Shown: positions 45,990 to 57,284, numbered from the stretch's first letter. The stretch is DNA of 64,000 bases from Pseudacidovorax sp. NFM-22 (GCF_021401245.1 NZ_JACBFY010000003.1:434001-498000), one strand, 5' to 3'. Notes: generated from the sequence alone by a model not told the origin. Numbers and translations are program-made.

Positions 45990-47288
45990 ATGGCTGAAAA
46001 GATCAGTGCCGTCAAAGGCATGAATGACATCCTGCCGCCGGAATCGGCGCGCTGGGAATGGCTCGAAGGCATCGTGCGCGAACAGATGGCGCGCCATGCC
46101 TACCGCAACATCCGCACCCCGATCCTGGAGCACACCGCGCTGTTCGTGCGCGGCATCGGCGAGGTGACCGACATCGTCGAGAAGGAGATGTACTCCTTCG
46201 AGGACCGGCTCAATGGCGAGCACCTGACATTGCGTCCCGAGAACACCGCCAGCGTGGTGCGTGCCGTGACCGAGCATTCGTTCCTCTACGACGGCCCGAA
46301 GCGGCTCTGGTACACCGGTCCCATGTTCCGCCATGAGCGGCCGCAGCGTGGTCGCTACCGGCAGTTCCACCAGATCGGTGCCGAGGCGCTGGGCTTCGCC
46401 GGCCCCGACGTCGATGCCGAGCTCATCCTGCTGGCCGCTTCGCTGTGGAAGGCGCTGGGTCTCACGGACGTGCGGCTCGAGATCAACAGCCTGGGCCAGC
46501 CGGCCGAGCGCGCCGCACACCGCGCCCAGCTCATTGCCCACTTCGAGCAGCATGCCGACAAGCTGGACGAGGACGGGAAGCGCCGCCTGCACAGCAATCC
46601 GCTGCGCATCCTGGACACCAAGAATCCGGCGATGAAAGAAGTGGTCGAGGCCGCGCCGAAGCTGCTCGACTTCCTGGGCGAGGCCTCGCTGGCGCACTTC
46701 GATGGCCTGCGCGCCATCCTCGATGCCAACGGCATCGCCTACACCATCAACCCGCGGCTGGTGCGCGGCCTGGACTACTACAACCTGTCGGTGTTCGAGT
46801 TCGTCACCGATCGTCTGGGTGCCCAGGGCACGGTGTGCGCCGGCGGCCGCTATGACGATCTCATCGCTCAGATCGGCGGGAAGCCCGCGCCGGCCGTGGG
46901 CTGGGCGATGGGCGTGGAGCGCGTGCTGGCGCTGCTGGAAGAGCAGGGCGCCGCTTTTCCGGCACCGGCCGCGGACGTGTTCGCCGTGGTGCCCGACGCC
47001 GCGGCCATGCCGGTCGTCCTGCGTACCTTGACCCAGCTGCGGGCGCTAGGCGTGCAGGTGCAGATGCATGCGGCCGGGCCCGATGGCCAGGGCAGTTTCA
47101 AGTCGCAGTTCAAGCGGGCCGATGCCAGCGGCGCGCGGTTTGCGCTCATCTTCGGCGCCGATGAACTGGCCCGTGGCGAGGTCACCGTGAAATCCTTGCG
47201 CGACGGCACGGGCGCCCAGATCGCGCGTCCGCTCGACGACGTGGCCGCCTGGGCCCCCAGCCTACAATCCGCCGCTTCCCAAGACTGA
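45990..47288 (+). CDS. hisS: Histidyl-tRNA synthetase
   Basis: 432 residues, class II synthetase. Motif regions are visible: [58 protein letters not shown], then the histidine-specific [13 protein letters not shown] and [10 protein letters not shown], and a C-terminal anticodon-binding domain. It charges tRNA-His. The 3' end contains a -10-like TACAAT (47263-47268) that may start yfgM transcripts. Confidence 0.97.
   Translation: MAEKISAVKGMNDILPPESARWEWLEGIVREQMARHAYRNIRTPILEHTALFVRGIGEVTDIVEKEMYSFEDRLNGEHLTLRPENTASVVRAVTEHSFLYDGPKRLWYTGPMFRHERPQRGRYRQFHQIGAEALGFAGPDVDAELILLAASLWKALGLTDVRLEINSLGQPAERAAHRAQLIAHFEQHADKLDEDGKRRLHSNPLRILDTKNPAMKEVVEAAPKLLDFLGEASLAHFDGLRAILDANGIAYTINPRLVRGLDYYNLSVFEFVTDRLGAQGTVCAGGRYDDLIAQIGGKPAPAVGWAMGVERVLALLEEQGAAFPAPAADVFAVVPDAAAMPVVLRTLTQLRALGVQVQMHAAGPDGQGSFKSQFKRADASGARFALIFGADELARGEVTVKSLRDGTGAQIARPLDDVAAWAPSLQSAASQD
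47263..47268 (+). promoter_or_regulatory. -10-like TACAAT before yfgM, inside hisS
   Basis: TACAAT sits 28 bases before the yfgM ATG, within the last codons of hisS, and could give an internal promoter. No matching -35 was found. Confidence 0.3.
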
Positions 47289-47296
47289 CCCTCCGT

Positions 47297-47965
47297 ATGG
47301 CGACCCATCTCGATCTCGAAGAGCAGGAACAGCTCGACCGCCTCAAGCACTTCTGGAATCTCTACGGCAATCTGATCACCGGTGTCGTGATCCTGGCCGC
47401 GGTGGCAGTGCTGGGCTGGAACGGCTGGCAGTACTGGCAGCAGCGCCAGTCCACGCAGGCCGCCGCGCTTTACGACGAGCTCGATCGCGCCGCGCAGGCC
47501 GGCGATCCGGCCAAGGTCCAGCGGGCTTTCGACGACATGACCAGCCGCTTCGGCGGCACCGTCTATGCCCAGCAGGCGGGCCTGCTGGCCAGCAAGACGC
47601 TGGCCGACAAGGGCCAGGCCGATGCCAGCCGCACGGCGCTGACCTGGGTGGCGGACAAGGGCAGCGATCCCGGCTATCGCGCTGTCGCAAGGCTGCGCCT
47701 GGCTGCAGCGCTGATGGAGACCAAGGCCTACGACGAGGCCCTCAAGCAGCTCGACGGCAGCTTCCCTGAAGAGTTCAAGGGCCTGGTGGCCGACCGCCGT
47801 GGCGATGTGCTGCTGGCGCAGGGCAAGCGCAACGAGGCGCAGGCCGAATACAAGAAGGCATGGGCCGCCCTGGCCCAGGACGCGGCTTATCGCAGGCTGG
47901 TGGAGGTCAAGCTCAACGCCGTGGGCGTCGACCCGGCTTCGCTCTCGGCCAAGGCCACTTCCTGA
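47297..47965 (+). CDS. yfgM: YfgM family ancillary SecYEG/periplasmic chaperone-network protein
   Basis: 222 residues. A short cytoplasmic N-terminus (DLEEQEQLDRLKHFWNLYG) is followed by one membrane helix (about 24-42, NLITGVVILAAVAVLGWNGW) and a TPR-like periplasmic domain. YfgM works with PpiD beside the Sec translocon. It lies eight bases after hisS and 14 before bamB, the standard order hisS-yfgM-bamB-der. Confidence 0.93.
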   Translation: MATHLDLEEQEQLDRLKHFWNLYGNLITGVVILAAVAVLGWNGWQYWQQRQSTQAAALYDELDRAAQAGDPAKVQRAFDDMTSRFGGTVYAQQAGLLASKTLADKGQADASRTALTWVADKGSDPGYRAVARLRLAAALMETKAYDEALKQLDGSFPEEFKGLVADRRGDVLLAQGKRNEAQAEYKKAWAALAQDAAYRRLVEVKLNAVGVDPASLSAKATS

Positions 47966-47979
47966 AACGGATCCGATTC

Positions 47980-49128
47980 ATGACCCTGTCGAAGCTTTCC
48001 ACGTCCACTGTCTCCGCACTGCGGGCCACCTGTGCCGGCCTCCTCGTGGCAGCGCTGGCCGCTTGCTCTGGCGCGCCCAAGCTGAAGCCGGAGGAGCTGC
48101 CGGCGAATCCGGCCACGCTCGGCGTGAGCCAGGCCTGGAGCGTCAAGATGCCGGCGGTGAGCTTTCCGCTGCGTGCGGCGGTCAGCGGCGACCGCGTGAC
48201 CGTGGCAGCGTCGGACGGCACCGTGGTGGCCATCGACGCCCGCCAGGGTCGCGAACTGTGGCGCACCCAGGTGGGCGCACCGCTGTCGGCAGGCGTGGGT
48301 AGCGACGGCCAGCTCGCCGCGGTCGTGACCCGCAACAACGAACTCGTTGCGATCGAGGCCGGCAAGGTCATCTGGAAGGAGCGCCTTCCCGCCGAGACCT
48401 TCACGCCGCCGCTGGTGGCTGGCCGCCGGGTCTTCGTGCAGACGGCCGATCGCACCACCGCGGCTTTCGACGGCCAGAGCGGCCGTCGCCTCTGGCAACA
48501 GAGCCGGGCCGGCGCCGATTCCCTGGTGCTGCGCAAGCCGGGCGTGCTGCTGCCTTTCGGAGACACGCTGGTCACCGGCATCGGGGCACGGCTGGTGGGC
48601 ATGAACCCGGCCAATGGCAACTCGCGCTGGGAGGTGCCTGTCGCGTCCCCCCGTGGGACCAACGATGTGGAACGGCTGGTCGACCTGACCGGCACCGTCA
48701 GCCGTGTCGGCGACAGCATCTGTGCGCGGGCCTACTACGCCGCCGTCGGCTGCGTGGATGCCCAGCGCGGTACGCTGGCGTGGACCCAGCCGGCCGTCGG
48801 CTCCGAAGGCGTCTCCGGCGACGACACCCTGGTATATGGCGTGGAAAGCAACGGCACCGTCCAGGCTTGGCGTCGCGCCGACGGTCAGCGCGCCTGGACG
48901 ATGGAGCGCCTGCGCCTGCGTAACCTGACGGCCCCGCTGGCCGTGGGCCGCACCCTGGTCATCGGCGAGGACACGGGCACCGTGCACTTCCTCTCGCGCC
49001 AGGATGGCGCCGTGCTCAACCGTCTGGTGCCCGACGGTTCTGCCGTGGCTGCCGCACCGACGGTTGCTGCCGACACGGTCGTGATCGTCACCCGCAACGG
49101 CGGCGTGTTCGGCTACCGGCCCGACTGA
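47980..49128 (+). CDS. bamB: Outer-membrane assembly lipoprotein BamB
   Basis: 382 residues. The lipoprotein signal ends at Cys29 (LAACSG). The body is an eight-bladed beta-propeller with PQQ-like repeats (VTVAASDGTVVAIDARQGRELWRTQVG, RVFVQTADRTTAAFDGQSGRRLWQQ, TLVIGEDTGTVHFLSRQDG). BamB binds BamA and speeds outer-membrane protein assembly. ATG at 47980 follows the yfgM stop by 14 bases. A terminator follows. Confidence 0.95.
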   Translation: MTLSKLSTSTVSALRATCAGLLVAALAACSGAPKLKPEELPANPATLGVSQAWSVKMPAVSFPLRAAVSGDRVTVAASDGTVVAIDARQGRELWRTQVGAPLSAGVGSDGQLAAVVTRNNELVAIEAGKVIWKERLPAETFTPPLVAGRRVFVQTADRTTAAFDGQSGRRLWQQSRAGADSLVLRKPGVLLPFGDTLVTGIGARLVGMNPANGNSRWEVPVASPRGTNDVERLVDLTGTVSRVGDSICARAYYAAVGCVDAQRGTLAWTQPAVGSEGVSGDDTLVYGVESNGTVQAWRRADGQRAWTMERLRLRNLTAPLAVGRTLVIGEDTGTVHFLSRQDGAVLNRLVPDGSAVAAAPTVAADTVVIVTRNGGVFGYRPD

Positions 49129-49137
49129 TTCCCGCAT

Positions 49138-49162
49138 GGCCGGCGCCTGCCGGCCGTTTTTT
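49138..49162 (+). terminator. Rho-independent terminator after bamB
   Basis: A 7-bp GC stem (GGCCGGC/GCCGGCC, loop GCCT) is followed by G and six T. It separates bamB from der, which then needs its own start signal or read-through. Confidence 0.9.
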
Positions 49163-49190
49163 CAATGATCCGCTCTGAACGAAGGTTTGC

Positions 49191-50540
49191 ATGAAGCCGG
49201 TTCTCGCGCTCGTAGGGCGCCCCAACGTCGGCAAGTCGACCCTGTTCAACCGCCTGACGGGCACGCGCGACGCCATCGTGGCCGACTTTGCCGGCCTGAC
49301 CCGTGACCGGCACTACGGCAGTGGCCGGGCGGGGCCGCGCGAGTTCATCGTCATCGACACCGGCGGCTTCGAGCCCGATGCCGGCAGCGGCATCTACCAG
49401 GAGATGGCCAAGCAGACGCGGCAGGCCGTGGCCGAGGCCGATGTGATCGTCTTCGTCGTGGATGCGCGCGAGGGCCTGTCGGCCCAGGATCACGACATCG
49501 CCGGCGAACTGCGCCGGCTCGGCAAGCCCTGCGTCCTCGCGGCCAACAAGGCCGAGGGCATGAAGGACAGCGGACGCCTGGCCGAGTTCTACGAACTGGG
49601 CCTTGGGGATGTGCATGCCGTCTCGTCGGCACACGGCCAGGGCGTGCGCACGCTGGTCGATCTGGCCCTCGACATGCTGCCGCCCGTCGAGGAGGACGAC
49701 GCCGATGCGCAGGACGAGGAGGGCGTGCGCCCCATCCGTCTTGCGGTGGCGGGCCGCCCCAATGTGGGTAAATCGACGCTGATCAACACTTGGCTCGGCG
49801 AAGAGCGACTGGTGGCCTTCGACATGCCGGGCACCACGCGCGACGCCATCTCGGTGCCTCTGGAGCGCAATGGGCAGCGCTTCGAGCTGATCGATACCGC
49901 CGGCCTGCGCCGCAAGGGGCGCGTGTTCGAGGCCATCGAGAAGTTCTCGGTGGTCAAGACGCTGCAGGCCATCGAGTCGGCCAACGTGGTGCTGCTGCTG
50001 ATCGATGCCACGCAGGGCGTCACCGACCAGGATGCGCACATCGCCGGCTTCATCCTTGAAGCGGGACGGGCCGTGGTCATTGCCGTCAACAAGTGGGACG
50101 CCGTCGACAGCTACCAGCGCGAGCAGCTGCAGCGGCAGATCGAGAACCGACTGCCGTTTCTCAAGTTCGCGGCCCTGCATTTCATCTCCGCGAAGAAGCG
50201 GCTGGGCGTGGGGCCGGTGTGGCAGTCGATCATCCAGGCCCACCGTTCGGCCACGCGCAAGATGGCAACGCCCGTGCTCACGCGTGTGCTGCTGGAGTCG
50301 GTGCAGTTCCAGGCGCCCAAGAAGAGCGGCATGTACCGGCCCAAGTTGCGCTATGCGCACCAGGGCGGCATGAATCCACCGGTGATCGTCATCCACGGGA
50401 ATTCGCTCGAGCATGTGAGCGACAGCTACCGCCGATTCCTGGAGACGCGCTTCCGCAAGGAGTTCGACCTGATCGGCACGCCGCTGCGCATCGAGTTCAA
50501 GACTTCGCATAACCCCTATGCCGACAAGGACGGGTCGTGA
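49191..50540 (+). CDS. der: Ribosome biogenesis GTPase Der (EngA)
   Basis: 449 residues with two tandem GTPase domains. The first has GRPNVGKST at residues 8-16 and NKAEG; the second has GRPNVGKS from 188, [32 protein letters not shown] and NKWD. A KH-like domain follows ([26 protein letters not shown]). Der is essential for 50S subunit assembly. It sits 28 bases after the bamB terminator. Confidence 0.97.
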   Translation: MKPVLALVGRPNVGKSTLFNRLTGTRDAIVADFAGLTRDRHYGSGRAGPREFIVIDTGGFEPDAGSGIYQEMAKQTRQAVAEADVIVFVVDAREGLSAQDHDIAGELRRLGKPCVLAANKAEGMKDSGRLAEFYELGLGDVHAVSSAHGQGVRTLVDLALDMLPPVEEDDADAQDEEGVRPIRLAVAGRPNVGKSTLINTWLGEERLVAFDMPGTTRDAISVPLERNGQRFELIDTAGLRRKGRVFEAIEKFSVVKTLQAIESANVVLLLIDATQGVTDQDAHIAGFILEAGRAVVIAVNKWDAVDSYQREQLQRQIENRLPFLKFAALHFISAKKRLGVGPVWQSIIQAHRSATRKMATPVLTRVLLESVQFQAPKKSGMYRPKLRYAHQGGMNPPVIVIHGNSLEHVSDSYRRFLETRFRKEFDLIGTPLRIEFKTSHNPYADKDGS

Positions 50541-50606
50541 TCCGTCATCATGGCGTCCCCTCCGGGCAGTAGCCGCTCTTTTTACGACGGCTTTCGCACG
50601 CGAATG

Positions 50607-50634
50607 TTGCAGTGCGGAAACCCTGTGTTAAGGT
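50607..50634 (+). promoter_or_regulatory. Candidate sigma-70 promoter of hfq
   Basis: TTGCAG (50607-50612), a 16-base spacer and TAAGGT (50629-50634) precede the hfq start by 40 bases, with a good ACGGAGAA ribosome-binding site in between. The 134-base gap after der holds no other recognisable element. Confidence 0.4.
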
Positions 50635-50674
50635 GCCCGGTCCAACAACTCTTCTTCTGAACACGGAGAATATC

Positions 50675-50917
50675 GTGAGCAACAAAGGGCAACTTCTACA
50701 AGACCCGTTCCTGAACACGCTGCGCCGCGAGCATGTTCCTGTCTCGATCTACCTGGTCAACGGCATCAAGCTGCAAGGTCAGATCGAGTCTTTCGACCAG
50801 TACGTCGTGCTGCTTCGCAACACGGTGACGCAAATGGTCTACAAGCACGCCATCTCGACCATCGTGCCCGGCCGGGCCGTCAACTTCTCGGTCACCGAGA
50901 GCGACGCCAGCGCCTGA
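50675..50917 (+). CDS. hfq: RNA chaperone Hfq
   Basis: 80 residues from GTG at 50675, chosen because it gives the canonical [41 protein letters not shown] start and follows an ideal GGAG site. Sm1 and Sm2 motifs are intact (Sm2: [10 protein letters not shown]). The hexamer pairs small RNAs with mRNAs. The C-terminal tail after the Sm fold is short, as usual in betaproteobacteria. hflX follows after 40 bases containing a hairpin. Confidence 0.98.
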   Translation: MSNKGQLLQDPFLNTLRREHVPVSIYLVNGIKLQGQIESFDQYVVLLRNTVTQMVYKHAISTIVPGRAVNFSVTESDASA

Positions 50918-50926
50918 GCGGCATGG

Positions 50927-50953
50927 GACGGGTTGGCGAACCGTCAACCCGTC
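50927..50953 (+). promoter_or_regulatory. Hairpin between hfq and hflX, touching the hflX start
   Basis: GACGGGTTG (50927-50935) and CAACCCGTC (50945-50953) form a perfect 9-bp stem with a 9-base loop, ending four bases before the hflX ATG. There is no T-run, so termination is unlikely. The stem occupies the place where a ribosome-binding site would lie and could limit hflX translation or protect the hfq mRNA end. Confidence 0.5.
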
Positions 50954-50957
50954 CACC

Positions 50958-52142
50958 ATGCATCAGGCTCCCCCGCATTTGTCTGAATCCATCCCCCGCC
51001 AAGAAGGCGCGGCCGTCCTGGTCGGCGTCGACTTTGGCCTTCCCCATTTCGATGGCGAGCTCGAAGAGCTCGGCCTTCTCGCCCAGACCGCCGGGCTCGA
51101 CCCTGTTGCCCGCCTGAGCTGCAAGCGCAAGGCGCCCGATGCCGCACTCTTCGTCGGCAGTGGCAAGGCGGAAGAGATCCGCGAACTCGCCCTGATGCAC
51201 CGTGCGAGCGAGGTGATCTTCGATCAGGCCTTGTCGCCCGCGCAGCAACGCAACCTCGAACGCGAACTGGGCGTAGCCGTCTACGACCGCACCTTCCTCA
51301 TCCTCGAGATCTTCGCGCAGCGCGCGCGCAGCCATGAAGGCAAGCTGCAGGTCGAGCTGGCCCGCCTGCAATACCTCAGCACGCGCCTCGTGCGGCGCTG
51401 GTCCCACCTGGAGCGCCAGACCGGCGGTGCCGGCGTGCGCGGCGGCCCCGGTGAGAAGCAGATCGAACTCGACCGCCGGATGATCGATTCGTCGATCAAG
51501 CGGACCCGCGAGCGCCTCGCCAAGGTGCAGAAGCAGCGCGGTACGCAGCGCCGGCAACGCGAGCGGCGCGACACCTTCAACATCTCCCTGGTGGGCTACA
51601 CGAACGCCGGCAAGTCCTCGCTGTTCAACGCGCTGGTCAAGGCGCGTGCCTATGCAGCCGACCAGCTCTTCGCCACGCTGGACACGACCACCCGTCATCT
51701 TTACCTCGGCGATGTGGGTCGGCGCGTGTCGATCTCGGACACGGTGGGGTTCATCCGCGAGCTGCCCCACGGCCTGGTGGATGCCTTCAAGGCCACGCTG
51801 CAGGAAGCGGTCGATGCCGATCTACTGCTGCATGTGGTGGACGCGGCCAATCCTCACCATCCCGAGCAGATTGCGGAGGTGCAGCAGGTGCTGGTCGACA
51901 TCGGCGCGACCGACGTGCCGCAACTGCTGGTCTTCAACAAACTGGACGCCCTGCCCGAGGAGCGGCGTCCGCTCAAGCTGGCCGATGAAATGGAGCTGGA
52001 TGGCCAGGCCGTCCCGCGCCTCTTCGTGAGTGCCCACACGGGCGAGGGCCTGCCCGCGCTGCGCGAGGCGCTGGCCCAGCGTGCCGAAGCGGCCGCGATC
52101 ACCCCATGGTCGCAGTCCGAATTGCAGAGTGCCGAGCACTGA
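50958..52142 (+). CDS. hflX: Ribosome-rescue/splitting GTPase HflX
   Basis: 394 residues. The N-terminal HflX domain includes LVGSGK-like LFVGSGKAEEIREL and RSHEGKLQVELARLQYLSTRLVRRWSHLERQTGGAGVRGGPGEKQIELDRR. The GTPase domain has P-loop GYTNAGKSS from residue 213, DTVGFIRELP and NKLD. HflX splits stalled or heat-damaged 70S ribosomes. The N-terminus MHQAPPHLSES has no visible Shine-Dalgarno sequence. Confidence 0.96.
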   Translation: MHQAPPHLSESIPRQEGAAVLVGVDFGLPHFDGELEELGLLAQTAGLDPVARLSCKRKAPDAALFVGSGKAEEIRELALMHRASEVIFDQALSPAQQRNLERELGVAVYDRTFLILEIFAQRARSHEGKLQVELARLQYLSTRLVRRWSHLERQTGGAGVRGGPGEKQIELDRRMIDSSIKRTRERLAKVQKQRGTQRRQRERRDTFNISLVGYTNAGKSSLFNALVKARAYAADQLFATLDTTTRHLYLGDVGRRVSISDTVGFIRELPHGLVDAFKATLQEAVDADLLLHVVDAANPHHPEQIAEVQQVLVDIGATDVPQLLVFNKLDALPEERRPLKLADEMELDGQAVPRLFVSAHTGEGLPALREALAQRAEAAAITPWSQSELQSAEH

Positions 52143-52147
52143 TTGGG

Positions 52148-52153
52148 CACAAT
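52148..52153 (+). promoter_or_regulatory. -10-like CACAAT upstream of hflK
   Basis: CACAAT lies 29 bases before the hflK ATG. A TTGCAG occurs 20 bases upstream inside hflX, the same unusual spacing seen at 34327. Confidence 0.3.
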
Positions 52154-52182
52154 AGCCCGCGCCAATCACACCTAATCACCGA

Positions 52183-53550
52183 ATGAAGTCAATGCCTGTG
52201 TGGAGACGGGTTCAGGGAATGTTCAACCTGAACGATGGCCGTTGGGGTCGGGGCGACGATGCGTCGTCCTCCTCCGAGGGCGACCGCCCGTCCACGAGCC
52301 GGCCCGAGGGCGAGCCGCCCGTGCCGCCTTCCAACCCCCGTCCGAGGAATCCGGGACCCAACCAGGGGCCGCCGGATCTCGACGAGCTCTGGCGCGACTT
52401 CAATCGCAAGCTCGGCGGCCTGTTCGGCGGTCGCGGCGGCAATGGCGGTGGTCCGCGTCCGCCCAATTTCGGCGGCGGCAAGCCCGACATGAAGAATGCG
52501 GGCTTCGGCATCGGTGCCGTCATCGGCGTCGCGTTGCTGATCTGGCTGGGCACCGGCTTCTTCATCGTCAACGAAGGCCAGCAGGCGGTGATCACCCAGT
52601 TCGGTCGCTACAAGCAGACCGTGGGGGCCGGCTTCAACTGGCGCCTTCCGTATCCGATCCAGCGCCACGAGATCGTGGTGGTCACGCAGATCCGTTCGGC
52701 CGATGTCGGTCGTGACGCCATCGTGCGTTCGACCGGCCTGCGCGAGTCGGCCATGCTGACCGAGGACGAGAACATCGTCGAGATCAAGTTCGCCGTGCAG
52801 TACCGCCTGTCCGACGCACGGGCCTGGCTGTTCGAAAGCAAGAGCCCGTCCGAGACCGTGGTGCAGGTGGCCGAGACGGCCGTACGCGAGGTCGTGGGCA
52901 AGATGAAGATGGACGCCGCCCTCGCCGAGGAGCGCGACCAGATATCGCCGCGGGTGCGCCAGCTGATGCAGACCATCCTCGACCGCTACAAGGTGGGCGT
53001 GGAAGTCGTTGGTATCAACCTGCAGCAGGGCGGCGTGCGTCCGCCCGAGCAGGTGCAGGCCGCCTTCGACGATGTGCTCAAGGCCGGCCAGGAGCGCGAG
53101 CGCGCGAAGAATGAGGCCCAGGCCTATGCCAATGACGTGGTGCCGCGTGCCGTCGGTACGGCTTCGCGCCTGAAGGAAGAAGCCGAGGCGTACAAGGCCC
53201 GTGTCGCAGCGCAGGCCCAGGGCGATGCGCAACGCTTCGGCCAAGTGCTGGCCGAGTACCAGAAGGCGCCGCAGGTCACGCGTGACCGCATGTACACCGA
53301 CACCATGCAGCAGATCTATGCCAACACCAGCAAGGTGCTGGTCGAAAGCCGCCAGGGCTCGAACCTGCTGTACCTGCCGCTGGACAAGTTGATGCAGCAG
53401 GGCGGATCGCAGAACACGGCCGCGCCGGCCGACGGCGCACCGCCTGCGGTGGCCGGCACCGCCGCACCCCAATCCTCGGCCATCCCGGTCGCGCCCTCGG
53501 GCGACTCGCGCGCCCGCGACGCTCGTTCGCGCGAACGCGACGTCCGCTGA
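52183..53550 (+). CDS. hflK: FtsH protease modulator HflK
   Basis: 455 residues from ATG at 52183; a second ATG at 52219 (MFNLNDGRWGRGDD) is an equally plausible start. A long Gly/Pro/Asn-rich cytoplasmic segment precedes one membrane helix (about 107-126, FGIGAVIGVALLIWLGTGFF). The SPFH domain follows (FIVNEGQQAVITQFGRYKQTVGAGFNWRLPYPIQ; ALAEERDQISPRVRQLMQTILDRYKVGVEV), with a Pro/Ala-rich C-terminus. HflK and HflC form the cage around FtsH in the inner membrane. Confidence 0.95.
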   Translation: MKSMPVWRRVQGMFNLNDGRWGRGDDASSSSEGDRPSTSRPEGEPPVPPSNPRPRNPGPNQGPPDLDELWRDFNRKLGGLFGGRGGNGGGPRPPNFGGGKPDMKNAGFGIGAVIGVALLIWLGTGFFIVNEGQQAVITQFGRYKQTVGAGFNWRLPYPIQRHEIVVVTQIRSADVGRDAIVRSTGLRESAMLTEDENIVEIKFAVQYRLSDARAWLFESKSPSETVVQVAETAVREVVGKMKMDAALAEERDQISPRVRQLMQTILDRYKVGVEVVGINLQQGGVRPPEQVQAAFDDVLKAGQERERAKNEAQAYANDVVPRAVGTASRLKEEAEAYKARVAAQAQGDAQRFGQVLAEYQKAPQVTRDRMYTDTMQQIYANTSKVLVESRQGSNLLYLPLDKLMQQGGSQNTAAPADGAPPAVAGTAAPQSSAIPVAPSGDSRARDARSRERDVR

Positions 53551-53569
53551 AACCGGGGAGAACAAGAAC

Positions 53570-54469
53570 ATGAACAGAATCGGATTCATCGGCGCCTCGC
53601 TGCTCATCCTGCTGGTGCTCGCCAGCTCCATGCTCTTCGTGGTCGACCAGCGCCAGTTCGGCGTGGTCTATCAGCTGGGCCAGATCAAGGAAGTCATCAC
53701 CGAGCCGGGCCTCAAGTTCAAGCTGCCGCCGCCGGTGCAGAACGTGTCGTACATCGACAAGCGCCTGCTGACGCTCTCCAGCATGGACACCGAGCCCATG
53801 CTGACGGCCGAGAAACAGCGCGTGGTGATCGACTGGTACGTGCGCTGGCGCATCGTCGATCCGTCGGCCTACATCCGCAACGTGGGACTGGACGAGAGCG
53901 CGGGCGCCGTGCAGCTCAACCGCGTGGTGCGCAACGCGTTCCAAGAGAACATCAACAAGCGCACCGTGCGCGACCTGATCTCTGCGCGTCGCGAGGACGT
54001 GATGAACGACGTTCGCCGCGAGGTGTTGAGCGTGGTGCAGGGCGGCAACGCCTGGGGCATCGACATCGTCGACGTGCGGGTGACGCGCATCGACTACGTC
54101 GAGGCCATCACCGAGTCGGTCTACCGCCGCATGGAGGCCGAGCGCAAGCGCGTGGCCAACGAGCTGCGTTCGACCGGCCAGGCCGAGGGCGAGAAGATCC
54201 GCGCCGACGCCGACCGCCAGCGCGAGGTCACGGTGGCCAACGCCTACCGCGACGCCCAGAAGATCAAGGGCGAGGGCGATGCACAGGCGGCTTCCGCCTA
54301 TGCCGATGCCTTCGGGCGCGATCCGCAGTTCGCGCAGTTCTACCGCAGCCTTGAAGCCTACAAGCAGAGCTTCAACAAGAAGAGCGACGTGCTGGTGGTG
54401 GATCCGGCCTCCACCGACTTCTTCCGCGCGATGCGCAGCAGCGGCAGCACCACCTCGCCCCAGCGCTGA
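53570..54469 (+). CDS. hflC: FtsH protease modulator HflC
   Basis: 299 residues. One N-terminal membrane helix (5-25, GFIGASLLILLVLASSMLFVV) is followed by the SPFH domain (DQRQFGVVYQLGQIKEVITEPGLKFKLPPPVQNVSYIDKR) and a helical region (RRMEAERKRVANELRSTGQAEGEKIRADADRQREV). It partners HflK. The stop overlaps the start of the small DUF2065 gene by one base. Confidence 0.96.
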   Translation: MNRIGFIGASLLILLVLASSMLFVVDQRQFGVVYQLGQIKEVITEPGLKFKLPPPVQNVSYIDKRLLTLSSMDTEPMLTAEKQRVVIDWYVRWRIVDPSAYIRNVGLDESAGAVQLNRVVRNAFQENINKRTVRDLISARREDVMNDVRREVLSVVQGGNAWGIDIVDVRVTRIDYVEAITESVYRRMEAERKRVANELRSTGQAEGEKIRADADRQREVTVANAYRDAQKIKGEGDAQAASAYADAFGRDPQFAQFYRSLEAYKQSFNKKSDVLVVDPASTDFFRAMRSSGSTTSPQR

Positions 54470-54657
54470 TGAGCGGCGACAGCCTCTGGCAGGCGCTGGC
54501 GCTCGTGCTGGTGATCGAGGGGCTGTTTCCGCTGCTCTCGCCGGGTGGCTGGCGCCGCGCGTTCAGCCAGCTGCTCCAGCTGCGCGACGGCCAGTTGCGC
54601 TTCTTCGCCCTGTGCAGCGTGGCCGTCGGCCTGCTGCTCTTCTGGCTGGCGAGCTGA
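54469..54657 (+). CDS. DUF2065 (YjeT-like) small membrane protein
   Basis: 62 residues with two membrane helices (5-25 and 43-61) joined by GGWRRAFSQLLQLRDGQLRF. YjeT-like genes sit next to hflC or purA in many proteobacteria, as here, but the function is unknown. Its start overlaps the hflC stop (TGATGA), so it is translationally coupled. Confidence 0.9.
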   Translation: MSGDSLWQALALVLVIEGLFPLLSPGGWRRAFSQLLQLRDGQLRFFALCSVAVGLLLFWLAS

Positions 54658-54744
54658 ACGCCTTCGTCTTGCCGAAGGCCTTCCACGTGCGTCCTTGAGG
54701 CGACGGCCCGCCGCGGCCGTCTCCGGGGCGTTGTCGAGGGCCGT

Positions 54745-54750
54745 TAGAAT
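54745..54750 (+). promoter_or_regulatory. -10-like TAGAAT upstream of hisZ
   Basis: TAGAAT sits 26 bases before the hisZ ATG in the 119-base gap after the DUF2065 gene. No good -35 or Shine-Dalgarno sequence is visible. Confidence 0.35.
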
Positions 54751-54776
54751 CCTGTTTTAACCACGGCCTACACGCC

Positions 54777-55937
54777 ATGTCCGCCTGGGTCCTCCCGGAT
54801 CACATTGCCGATGTGCTGCCCTCCGAGGCACGCCACATCGAAGAACTCCGACGCCAACTCCTCGACACCGCCCGCAGCTATGGCTACGAGCTGGTGATGC
54901 CGCCGCTCATCGAGCATCTGGAATCGCTGCTCTCGGGCACCGGCGAGGCGCTGGACCTGCAGACCTTCAAGCTCGTCGACCAGCTCTCCGGCCGCAGCAT
55001 GGGCCTGCGTGCCGACACCACGCCGCAGGTCGCCCGCATCGATGCGCACCTGCTCAATCGCGAGGGCGTGGCACGGCTGTGCTACTGCGGACCGGTGCTG
55101 CATGCGCGGCCCGACGGTCCCAACGCCACCCGCGAGCCGCTGCAGTTCGGTGCCGAGATCTACGGCCACGCCGGCCGCGAGGCCGACCTCGAAGCACTCG
55201 AACTCGCCCTTGCCACGCTGCGTGCGGCGGATGTGCGCGATGCGCTCGTGGATCTGGCGGACGTGCGCATCGTGCGAGCCCTGCTGGCCGGCGCCCAGGC
55301 GCCCCGCGACGTCCTGGAGCGCGTGCATGCGGCCCTGGCCGCCAAGGACGCGAGCACGCTGGCCGAACTCACACGCGGATTCCCGGCGCCTGTGCGCGAT
55401 GCGCTGCGCGTCCTGCCCGAACTGTATGGCGATCGCCAGGTGCTGGACGAAGCCGAACGCGTCCTGGCTGCCTTCCCTGACGCCCTGTCGGCCGTGGCGG
55501 GCCTGCGCTGGCTGTCGGCCCAATTGGCCGAACTGGGCACCACCCGCGTGAGCTTCGACTTGGCCGACCTTCAGGGCTATGCCTACTACAGCGGTGCCCG
55601 GTTTGCGATCTACGCTGACGGCGCCAACGACTCGCTGGCGCGGGGCGGCCGTTATGACGAGGTGGGTGCGGTCTTCGGCCGCAACCGGCCAGCCGTGGGC
55701 TTCAGCCTGGATGTGCGCAGCCTGGTGGCCGTGGTGCCGCGGCCACCGCTGCGCGCGGCCATCCGTGCACCCTGGAGCGACACCGACGCCGGCCTGCGCA
55801 ATGCCATTGCGGCGCTGCGCGCCGGTGGCGAGACGGTGGTCTGCGTGCTGCCGGGCCATGAGAGCGAAATCGACGAATTCCATTGCGACCGTACGCTGAA
55901 CTGCGTTGGCGGCCGGTGGGAAGTGCAAGCCATCTGA
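54777..55937 (+). CDS. hisZ: ATP phosphoribosyltransferase regulatory subunit HisZ
   Basis: 386 residues with a histidyl-tRNA-synthetase-like catalytic fold: [54 protein letters not shown], and the late [25 protein letters not shown]. It cannot charge tRNA; it activates and regulates short-form HisG in histidine biosynthesis. hisG is not in the window. It is followed by purA 15 bases later, the usual arrangement in this order. Confidence 0.93.
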   Translation: MSAWVLPDHIADVLPSEARHIEELRRQLLDTARSYGYELVMPPLIEHLESLLSGTGEALDLQTFKLVDQLSGRSMGLRADTTPQVARIDAHLLNREGVARLCYCGPVLHARPDGPNATREPLQFGAEIYGHAGREADLEALELALATLRAADVRDALVDLADVRIVRALLAGAQAPRDVLERVHAALAAKDASTLAELTRGFPAPVRDALRVLPELYGDRQVLDEAERVLAAFPDALSAVAGLRWLSAQLAELGTTRVSFDLADLQGYAYYSGARFAIYADGANDSLARGGRYDEVGAVFGRNRPAVGFSLDVRSLVAVVPRPPLRAAIRAPWSDTDAGLRNAIAALRAGGETVVCVLPGHESEIDEFHCDRTLNCVGGRWEVQAI

Positions 55938-57284
<1,347 letters not shown>

